Part shown: piece after piece, positions 25,468-36,900 of the stretch
Layout: every line of letters begins with the position of its first letter
Numbering within the stretch: the first letter of the stretch is position 1
Origin: Lamellibrachia columna
Lineage: Eukaryota; Annelida; Polychaeta; Sabellida; Siboglinidae
Assembly (NCBI GenBank): GCA_963662155.1
Contig: OY759263.1
Coordinates: 17,180,894-17,244,893 of the forward strand
DNA: 64,000 nucleotides
Reading direction: 5' to 3'
The notes under the pieces: generated by a model
What the model saw: only the letters and a program-made list of their open reading frames with translations
What the model was told of the DNA's origin: nothing
Database searches by the model: none
Program-made: the position numbers and the translations under genes

Positions 25468-27835
25468 ATGGGATGTAACATTGAAAGTGCTTGGGAGGCA
25501 CAGAATGTTCTTCGAAATCGACTATGTGGTCACAGTGTCCCTCCATGTATCAATGACTATGAGAAAGAACGCACGTAAGTAGTTCTATAATTAATTGTAT
25601 CACCAAATACACTTGTCCGCACTAACAAATCACTAGCTGTCTATACAATGATCTACCCAGCAAACTTGTAATATATTTTTTAGGTATGTTGTTACACTAC
25701 TGTTCAATCTCTAAATTAACAGATTGAGAACTATGCCATTTCTAAATCTAATGGGCCATGTTAGATGAAGTTGTGCAAATTAGTGGATTGAGAACTATGC
25801 CATTTCTAAATCTAATGGGCCATGTTAGATGAAGTTGTGCAAATTAGTGGATTGAGAACTATGCCATTTCTAAATCTAATGGCTCATGTTACAAGAAGTT
25901 GTACAAATTAACGGATTGAGAACTATGCCATTTCTAAATCTAATGGCTCATGTTACAAGAAGTTGTACAAATTAGCGGATTGAGAACTATGCCATTTCTA
26001 AATCTAATGGGCCATGTTAGATGAAGTTGTGCAAATTAGTGGATTGAGAACTATGCCATTTCTAAATCTAATGGACCATGTTACATGAAACTGTACCAGA
26101 CTTAGAAATAAACTTTCAATTAAGTTGATTTTTAAATGTCACTTCCGTGGCAGTTTCATTACTATAATATTATATTGTTATGTAATCAATCATCAAATGT
26201 TGCAATCCCTTGTGTTTGGAAACAGAAAACCATGTGCGTTACAAAATGTACATAATTTGTTTGTGTGAACCAATAATGCAGGATTTTAATTATGAACTGC
26301 TTTTTATGAATTCAGTAAAATCTTCACAATAAATAAACATTGTATAGTATATATGTATACCATAGTAAGTGTATTTTCTATATAGTGAATCATATTTGTT
26401 TCAGAATTAGTTTTATTATTTGAGTAACTGTATCACTGATACAATTTTATGTGAATTTTGGTTTGTTACAGACAACTGCTAAATTTGATCAAAAGAACAG
26501 CGACCGCAGGGGAGAGTAACTCCCTACTTCTGATTGGCCCAAGGGGAAGTGGCAAGACTATGGTATGGTTGGCTCCAGTGTTTGGTTAAATGGTAATTGT
26601 GTAATTTTTTTAACTAATAATCAAATTGTAATTACAGTGATTTGTAATCGATTTTTAGAACAATGGGTCATTCCATCTGAAGTCAACAAGGGCTCCCAGT
26701 TCGAGAGTCTCAGATTTTGATGAAAACAATTCTAAAAATACCTTTATGGATACAACGATCACACGTCAATTCTTAGCTCTCAACTCCAAATGGTTTTGGG
26801 TTAATGACCCTTGAAGTTAGGGTGCCACGCACATTTTTAGCACTCACGAATCACATTGTTGACGTTTTCTGACTATCATAACTCACTTCTGGATAGAGAT
26901 GTTAAGGTGAGAATCGGTAGGTAGATAGGATTTTTTTATTTGCATTGTTAGTGCAATTTTTTTGTACAAACTGACACTGTAGAGTGAACCTTCCTGAGTA
27001 ACATTTTGAACTTTTGTTGCCAGACCCCCATTTCCAACAAAATGGCCACCATTTTGAACAAATACTGGCAAATTGAAAATCAATGCCATTTTTTATTGAA
27101 CAAAGACATTATAATTCTTGCAGAACCATCTTCAGTATACACTCTGTAACACATCTGATAAAAAACTTTACAGAGCTATCAGAATATGATGGAAACACAT
27201 TTAAGTAATGTTGAGAAAAATATGCCATTTTACCTGCAGTGTCTTCACTTCAGCTAAAATTCACTACACTGGGTATATGTGGTCTAGGCATACAGAATCT
27301 GCCCTCTAAACCAGTGTACCTTGTGCCATTTTTGAGTTACAGACATTTTCAAAACATAGATTTTTTCTTCCATTATTTGATTTTAGTCCCCACTTAAGTG
27401 ATCAGGAGAACTCCATATTATAGATTGATAACATTTAGGTATAGGTGTATTTCTAATAGCAACCATGACTCAAACAGATAAGCTACAAATGTATGGCTGT
27501 CGTCTAAAGAAAAAAAAAGCTAAAAATACCCCTTGTAGGAGGGGTCAGATGACCATGTGAGATAATACCCACTGACATTTTTACCCAAGATATGTATATA
27601 TCTATACCACACATATATATATACCACACATATATCTATACCACACATATATCGTTGAATATTTTTTTCCCATTTTTGTGCCCCAGGTATACCCATTGTA
27701 TTTATCCCTATTCTTGAATTTTGCATAGATAATCTGTACCAATATGTCTACATATTCATCAAATTTTCATATATATATATATATATATATTATTTGCATA
27801 GATAATCTGTACCAATATGTCTACATATTCAGCAA

Positions 27836-27927
<92 letters not shown>

Positions 27928-30900
27928 GTTATAGGTGGGGTGGTCACAGGGGGAGGTGACCTTGTGGAGAAATGGCCCCACCTGTTTGTGGTTACAGTTG
28001 TATATTTGTGGTTGAATGTTAGCAAGTACAGGTTACATCTTATATAAGTGTATTCTGTGCATGTTTGTTTATAGTTATATGCGTATTGATTTTACTTCCA
28101 TTACCGCATAGGGACGATTTAGGTATGGTGTATGTATGTATATGAATATGTGTTGCTGTCGTGCATGTTGGAATGTGGGCTCTAAGAAACCTCAAGTTTT
28201 GGACAAGGCTGTATATCATGGGTTCAGCATCGTATCTGGTTTGCATTCTAGAGCTCACTTTCCTATTATCGTTGTCCCCAAAAGTGGCTGCATGATAAGC
28301 AGTCCACTTTCCAATAATAAATGTCATAATTTGGCCAATTTTAATTCTCTCTAACAGTTACATTGAACTTGTGTTGCTTATTTCATAAATATATGTATAT
28401 TATGTAAACATTTCAATTCACTGGGTATTATCCCACATGGTCATCTGACCCTTCCAACAAGGGGTGTTTTTAGTATTTTTCTCACGGATCCATATTTAGA
28501 CCACAGCCATACATTTATAGTTTATCTGATTGATTCATGCTTGTTATTAGAATTATACCTATACCTAAATGTTATGAGTCTATAGTATGGAGTTATTCTG
28601 ATCACGTATGTGGGAAGTTGGATCTGGATGATCCCCAATACCCTTAAAATCAAATAACAGAAGACATGATCTCTGTTTTGAAATGTCTGTAACTTAGAAG
28701 TGGTACAAGGTACACTGGTTTTGAGAGCAGATTCTGAAAGCCTGGGCCACGTAGTGATTTTTAGCTAAATATCAGTGGTGAGTTATGATCCTCAGAAAAT
28801 GTCAACAAAACACAGATACAATTCGCGAGTGCCAAATCTTTAAGGGGCCATAAATCTGATAAGCACCTGCACAGTTCTCAGAACTTGGTAACCTAGACTA
28901 CCGCAGTGACATATTAAAGATGGCGTTTAGTAAACAAAGGCCAACATTTTTGACATAAGTTGAGTTTAGATGCAAACAGCATGGCAATACCCTATTTGCA
29001 AGTATAGGGTTACACATTTACAAATAGATTTTCATTTGGTGAGTGAATATTGCACTACTACTATTGAACCCGTGTTGTAGTGTTGTCTGACAGAATGGTG
29101 CTGCCCGTGAAATTAAAATGCTGTGTGTTCAACAAGGTTTTCCTAGTGAACCACTGGCATGATATTCTTAATTAACTGTTTTTATAATTTTACCTATCAT
29201 GGCTGTTGAAGGAATTGAACTGTTTCAGCTGTTGGAGAGTGTACTGGAAGAGTTACATCAACAGGAAGATGTCTCAGAGAATATGATGCAGGTTCATCTA
29301 AATGGTTCGTCTGTTTGTCCACCCACAAGGGAAGGGGAAGGGGAGGAACATGCAGCAAAAAAAAACATTTACAGAAGGTTCTTGGTCAAGTAACATGACA
29401 AAACAATTTCTCACTTAATTTTTTTCTCTCTTGTTTTAAAATCATTTCATGACAACTTAAAGCTATCTAGTATTGACTTATTTTAAGCTGAAAGGTTATG
29501 TTGACCTTATCCTTGTGTAAGTACTTGTTGCATATCAGGTCTATTTGTTGCTGCAGGTTTGCGTCAGACAGACGACCGCATTGCTCTGAAGTCAATCACA
29601 AAACAACTGGCTCTGGAGAACACAGTCGGAGACAAAGTCTTTGTAAGTAGCTGTATCAAGGCTTTGTTGGAATACAGTGGTACCTGTCTTCAAAGGATAG
29701 TTCTATATCCAAGGAATAGTCTCCCTACATGAGATACGTCTCTTCTCTGTCCAACGGAGCTATACATTGGAATAATTGTAGCTCGTGCGCTTTAAACTGT
29801 CCACGTAAAAGATATATATGCTGTTTGGAATGTCCATTGAAGAGAGTATTACTGTATCATACAGGTGTGCCATTCTGTGGTTGCTTGCACTACATTTTTA
29901 CCATGATTTCTTCTTTTAAGCTGCCGTTGCTTATCTATGCTAATGTACTAGTTAAATAATCAAAGTATATGACGGAAAAGATTAAACAAGACCTAAATGA
30001 TGACTTTTCATTCTGTGAGTTTGCAAATGTTGGTTACTCGCGTTATGGAAAAAGGACATAAAAAATTAGCACATTTAAAATACAGTCTCCTCAAACTATA
30101 ACTGCTGTGAAAAAATGGCTGCTTATGTTATGTAGCTAAGATATCAAGGTATCATTACAGTTTTGGAATGACATAATTAATAAATTATCAAAATAATTGG
30201 TTACTTGCGTTATGGTTACATTACAATTTGTCCACCACTTACTAATAGCTGAAATAATTAATTTTAAAGAGAAATATCAGCTTCAAAATCATGAGAGGTA
30301 CACATAAATATACTTTTTATAATTTATTAACTAATTAAAGTAATATCAAGGTAATGTGTCATTAATTTTAATTTTTGGGGGTAATGACAGTTTTTAGTAT
30401 GCTGTCAAAAATGGCTGCTTATGTTGTGTAGCTAAAGTATCGGGGTATTCTTATGTTGTGTAGCTAAAGTATCAGGGTATTCTTATGTTGTGTAGCTAAA
30501 GTATCAGGGTATTCTTTCATGGCAACAGTTTTGGAAACTTCTGGTTGCCAAGTTTGCTTTTAAATGTTAAACCTTTTTTGAAAAAATCATCAGAGGTCCA
30601 CACAAATCTACTGGGTAAATTATCAACAAATTAAAGTAATATCAAGGTAATGACTTAATCAAATAAAAAAAAATTGGCGTAATGTAAATTTGTAGTCCCC
30701 TTAGTGAGTACAACACTACTTTTTCACTTCACATTCACTATATTCTGTAAAGCAGTAGAAAACTCTTGAAATGGCCTGGGCTGTTACAGTGTTAGCAACA
30801 TCAACATTATTTAGGGCCTTATCTATTTTTTTCGCGAAATGAATGCTACATCAATTGGGTTTGGCCATTTCCAGTAAAGTCCAGCTCGTCATTAGTGATG

Positions 30901-33900
30901 CCAGATAGTCATTCTGATGTGAGCTTATGCCTAGAACTTCTGTGAATAATGAATATTTGCATTCAGCAGCATACCAGTCACCCACCATGATTTCAGAATC
31001 TTGCCAATTTGGGATTTACTTGGGGGGTGCTCAGCTCCATACTGTCCCTTGAGAGGGTGCAGGGCAAGTTTTTTAACAAGGTTTGACAAGATTGCCATCC
31101 CAAACAGCAAGTTCCAGATGGCAAGTGGACAAGGAAGCCATTGGCTTATCGAGAGTCCAACAATTTTCTCATCTATGTGTAGCCCGCCCTTATCAAATAT
31201 CTGTCAATTCAATTCAAGTTGCTTTGGAATCAATTATTTTGATGTGGTGCACCCGCCAAATTCAAGGGATTGCGTAGCACCTATAAACATGACAATTATC
31301 CACACACTATCGCTGTTCTACCATGATAAAATATTGGTTGTTTGAGCAACATCCATACCATATCATATTAAGTAACTGCAATGGGTTTACTGTGTAGGTA
31401 TTAAGTAACCCAATAAATATATGCAAGTTTTATTTGATTGTATAAAATATAATAAATGTATTAATGCTTTACATATGTGGCTTTTATTGCAATTTTTTAG
31501 ACAAAATAATAGGTATCTACTGTGTACATGATATTTTTTTGCAACAATCGCTGTTTGGTTTTTAGATCTATGAACTTTAGAATATCGGCTATCAAAACAA
31601 ATATACATTTGATAAAATAATATTTAAATTTTTAGTTGTTGTCCACTTCTCCGTGGAGAGGCCCTCATGAAAATGTTCATAAAGTTTGGAGAATAAATTG
31701 ATATAAATTTTCTTCTGAAACCAACTATTAAATTTATTCACTGTCGACATTTCGGTCAAACAGTCGGTTGCCTTCTTCAGGATCTGATTTCAGCTCAGAA
31801 GAAAAAATTTATACAAAAATTGTACTGTTGTTTCAGGGAAGCTTTGCAGAGAATTTACAGTTTCTTTTGGATGCCCTAAAAAGTGGTACGTTTGCACAGA
31901 TGTTTATGCTTTCGCATAGTTTACTGTCATCATTACATGCTAGTATAATTATTAAAATGATTCGTTATGTTGTTGTTTATCTTACACGGTTAATGCAGGG
32001 CTACCAACACACCACATCTGTATAAAATGTGTACAAAGCCAAGTCGTTAATTTCTCTAACAAACTATTTTAATTCAGATAAAAACAAACGCTCTCTGGAA
32101 GAAACCATTTGTATAGTAACCCGTTATGTACCAGTTGTGTCGACCCATGTCTGGTATTCACTATGATGTGTTAGCTTGTTTTTTTGCAAAAGTGTTATTT
32201 GGTGTTTTCAAGACATTATTGGACAAACTAATAAAAACTGGCACAAAGTGGCAAATGTTGTAACCTCTCTACTGTAAAATAAGGCGGCTATTCAAAGTGT
32301 CGCAAGTTACCCGATCTTACCATCAAAGTAAATTCTTTCTATGGTTTTAACAAAGCACTTTTCTATTAAACCGACTGCGCGTATTATATACGAATATGAT
32401 TTACGAAGGGCTAAATCAATTGAGAAAATGTTGCAATTGTTTGCTGGTATTATTACCTGGGTTGTCTGAATTTAATAGCAGTGTGTTCCTTTAGGTGGAA
32501 AGAACACAAAGTCGATTCTGTTTGTGCTGGACGAGTTTGACTTGTTCACCCATCATCACAACCAGACCTTACTCTACAACCTCTTTGATGTGTCACAGTC
32601 GGCCCAGACACCAGTCTGCATCATCGGGCTCACAGCCAGACTTGTATGTGTTCTTAAATGAACAGTCCTTCCTCAGTTACATTTATTCACTCCTCTTGAC
32701 TCATTTTGCTAAAAAAATTAGCATGCTGTATTCAACCTATTAAGTCTACATGCCCTAATTAGCGTGCACCCCTTTTTAATCGGCAAGATTCATAATTATT
32801 GTAATTTGACTAATTTGGAACAACTGTGTCGCCATCTGGTGTTAAACAGTTGGCACCACTTGTCAATTGTTTGACACCCATACCTGATGCCCTTTACTCA
32901 AATTCATCACATCAGATATATGGTGTGTCTTGAAGATGTATCACAAAATAGTTCACATCATTCGTGCCGTGGCACTAAGTCATATGCACATGTCATTTTA
33001 TGTCACAGAAATAAAAACAGTAGGATACAACTTATGATTCACATATATACTCAGTATTCGATCTATTAAGTGTACATTCCCTAATTAGAGTACACCCCCT
33101 TTTTTAATCAGCAGGATCCATAATTATTAAAATTTGACTAGTGTGGAACAACTGAAAAGTATCGCCATTTGGTGTTATGCAGTTGGCACAACTTTTAAGT
33201 TCTACACTAGTCACCAAATGACACCACTAGTGTTAACCAGTTACCTTATTGGCTGGAGAAAAAAAATTTGTACGCTTGTAGATTCCTTGACATTTTTCCA
33301 TGGCCCATTTTTTTAAAGCATCCTGTGGGCTTATTAGATTGAAAACGGTATCTAGAAAGTATCACCTACGACATGTTATTTTGTTTGTGCAAATGTGATA
33401 ATTCAATTAAAACAATCTTACTTGTGCTGTATTGATCAAATTTGATAAGAAAGTGGAATTTAACTTAAAGTTTCCTTTACAAATATCAAATGACAACCAA
33501 CAATTATATGTTAATTGCATGATGCACCCCCGATCCCCGGGCAGTTTGTGTCACGAGTGTGTCATGTCCGCTGCACATTTTAGCTGCAAATTGACAAGAA
33601 TTACTAGTTGTGTTTGTTCCTGCAAACCTATGAAACGCATTCATAGTATGCACCTGATTTAGAAGGCTGATATACATAAATATTTGCTATCGTAATTAAT
33701 TATTTTGTTATTATATTATTGTCTTTTTAATTTTAACAGTTATCCGCAATATACACACCAGCAAGCAACAAAACATGTCCGACAAAGCTTGCCAAGTATC
33801 CTATGCCATAACCAATAATGTGTCTGACTCCGATATCAGTCATTGTTTGAAAATGTTCTGTCAAAGTGTCTCCAGGGTAGTACGCAATGATTCGTCAAAA

Positions 33901-36900
33901 AATTTCCCCAGGGGTACGTCAAAAAAACATTCAATCGTACATCATTTTTTTCATGCAGGGGTACGTCAAGGAACCTAAATGTCTGATGCTCATAGGTCAA
34001 GGGTATATCATGCAGTTGACAGGTGTATTACATGTATATGAAAAACTATTTTTATAACAATTCTAATGTTGCAATTCTAATTAACAGTATTTTCCTCTTG
34101 AACATACTGGTCAACCAGTTACTACAGTTTTACTGGTTGATGACATGCTATTGGATTTCTTTAAGGATGTCGTTGGACTTCTCGAGAAGCGAGTCAAGTC
34201 ACGTTTCTCACACCGACAGCTCCACCTGTTGGGAGATCTTGACTTCGATGGCTACGTTGACATCTTTCGCATGTTGCTGACACTTCCAGAAGATTTTGTC
34301 GACAGGAAATATGCCAAGAAATGGCAGCAAACCCTTGAGGTAAAGCGGAAAACCATATTTATTTTAGCAGAAATAATTTTATAGTCATTTGCACATTCAA
34401 TTAGTGGAGACCTCCACAAAGAGAGCAGAGATGGAAAACCATCAGAGGTGGAAAAACATCAAGGACACAGAAAAAGGGGAAGGTAACAGCTGAGATGGGA
34501 GGACTGCGCGAGGAGGGATATGAGAAGATCGGGGGAGGATGAAAGATGGAGTGAGGGGGCTGCCGATAGAAAACTTTGGAAAGAAAGAATGGAAAGTGTG
34601 GCTCAACAATACTGTAACTGTACCTGACCCTCACCCCTGTACAGCAGGAAACAAGGAGGAAGAGCACTTCACTATAAATATATTTGGCAATTACATATCT
34701 CTGTGCACAATAAAATCACTGTATTTATCGTAGACTATTTACTAAAAATAAATAATTCACATGGTAATTTTCATTGAAATAGGGTACTTGTAAAAGAAAC
34801 AGATAACTATTTATTGTATGTATTATCTTTGAAGAACAAGTTTGTGTGTCCGTTGCCTTCAGGGTTTCATGCACGTCTCTTTGTACTAAATTTTGGAGGG
34901 CAAAATAAGCATTAATGGTGCTGAATTTACATACAAATATAATTAATGTCTTACATATTTACGTAACACCAAGTGATATGTAAATACTAGCCTTGACTGT
35001 TTAATGGGTGTCAACAAAATATAAAATCCTAGTGACTAGTTCCACTGTAGCATATCAAAATCTAGACATTTTACTGCTGATCGAAGTGAGTCCAACCATA
35101 CAAACCCTGAATACAAACCTAACGTGGCTGTCACCGGCCACAAAACATCTGCTAATAAGATGGTGACAGTCACAGCCAAATACTGGCCTGAAAAGTGTGC
35201 AAATATTGTACGGAAATTACATAATTTATCACACCAACTACATGGAATGTTTCTCACCATTTCTTTCATTTCATATAGTTTATTATTAAAAGGAACCAAA
35301 AGTAATAGTTTGGGGACTATGCACCTAAGAGTTACTTGAACATACCTATTTGCAACTACAATTAAGAATATCAAACCAATGGTTCACTAAGAAAACCTTG
35401 TGGAAGCTAGGACTAGTTTCGCTTTAGCTTTTAAGTATTATGACACTATTGTTTCTAAATTTGTCGATGTTGTAGGAACTGAGCCAGTTGTCGGCGGTGA
35501 AGGATGTCCTGAGGAAACAGTTCATCATCAGTAAAGACGTCCGCTCGCTGCAGATGCTGCTGGTAGGGTTTATGGATGTCAGCTGCTGGCGTATTAATAA
35601 AATATCACATTTTCAAAAACAATGCTTGTGATAAATGTTTATCATATGTGCATGATGTTAATTGTGACATGTAATTGAATGTTAGCGTTCTTGTGTTATA
35701 TATTTTGTGTTATGTTATATATTTTATGTTGTGATTTTGATATATTATTAGCTGGTTTATGGATCCACCAACACACTATTTTTTATTTTATTTAAAAAAA
35801 AAAAAAAACTTCTCCCCTGACATTTTCTCAAATACAATTGTGTTATCTTCATGATGTATTCTCGAAACTAAAGTATGATTATGAACTAAATTTAAGATAC
35901 TGGGAGATAACAGGTGGTCAGACCAGACTTTTTCGGTCCAAGTAGTGTCTTCTGCAGTTAGTGTCAGGGGCTTATGTTATTGCTTACTGCATCCGCGCCG
36001 ATATTTGGACCACAAAAGTGTGCAAAAGTGCAATATTAAAAGAATATATAGCATATGTTTTTTGTATGTGGACTGTTTGAATAGATTGGCATTAGAAACA
36101 ATGTCGTTTAGTGGCATAAATAAAGGTTAGTTTAATTAATGGTACACGACGTCAGGAATAGGTCGCATGCATAAAGATTCGGACAACATATCTGTGACAT
36201 TTTTTTTACCATATCATATGGCATGTTTCCGGACAGCTGAGATTTTAATTATTTTAAGTGTGGATACATTAGGCCAATATAGCACTATTTTTATTTTATT
36301 TGAAATGTTTTCCTGACCTACCAACCTTTTTTTGTTAAAAAAAACTAAACCAACAAATAAAAAATAAAACACCTTGCCTTAGAATATTCTCAAATAGCAA
36401 GTAATGTGACAACATAACTTATTTATGTTGTTTAGCATAACAACTGTTTTTATTATAGGTTAGAGCTATGCAAATGAGCATTACAACATTATTATAACAT
36501 GAGAAGGCATTTTGGGATGAGTAAAAATGTAACTGGTCTTAAAGCTGCTTGCTCAGTTCCATTTTTGGTTTGTCTCATTTCTGACTCATTTCACAAAAAA
36601 TGGAACCAGTGTAATATCGAATGCAACATGCTAGCTCGTTTGTGCAAATTTGCTATTTAGTTCTGATGAAATCATCGGACAAACTATTAAATTAGTTTTG
36701 GTCTGACCGAACTGAAAAGGGACAAAAGTGTTTCAAATTTGTTGGCCCGAGGCTAAGTTCACTTTCGCTAAATCAAAGTCAACTCTTTCAGTGTCAAAAG
36801 TATACACTTTTTTATTAAGTCAAGTTACTTAGACAGTTCACACACTACATGTTTGTACACCAATGAACAGGATTCAAAATGGGCTAAATCCACCTAGATG

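Larger units (their letters stand above)
26840..28860. repeat. Long diverged inverted repeat / foldback element in ORC4 intron 2
   Basis: The left arm (about 27,245-27,580) is mirrored by the right arm (about 28,420-28,775). For example, GTCAGATGACCATGTGAGATAATACCCA on the left corresponds to GGGTATTATCCCACATGGTC on the right, and CCAGTGTACCTTGTGCCA on the left to GGTACAAGGTACACTGG on the right. Pairing resumes outside (GACGTTTTCTGACTATCATA near 26,860 against its counterpart near 28,790), with about 350 extra bases in the left arm. The loop holds (TA)n tracts and another repeat. A transcript of this intron could form a long imperfect hairpin. Confidence 0.85.
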
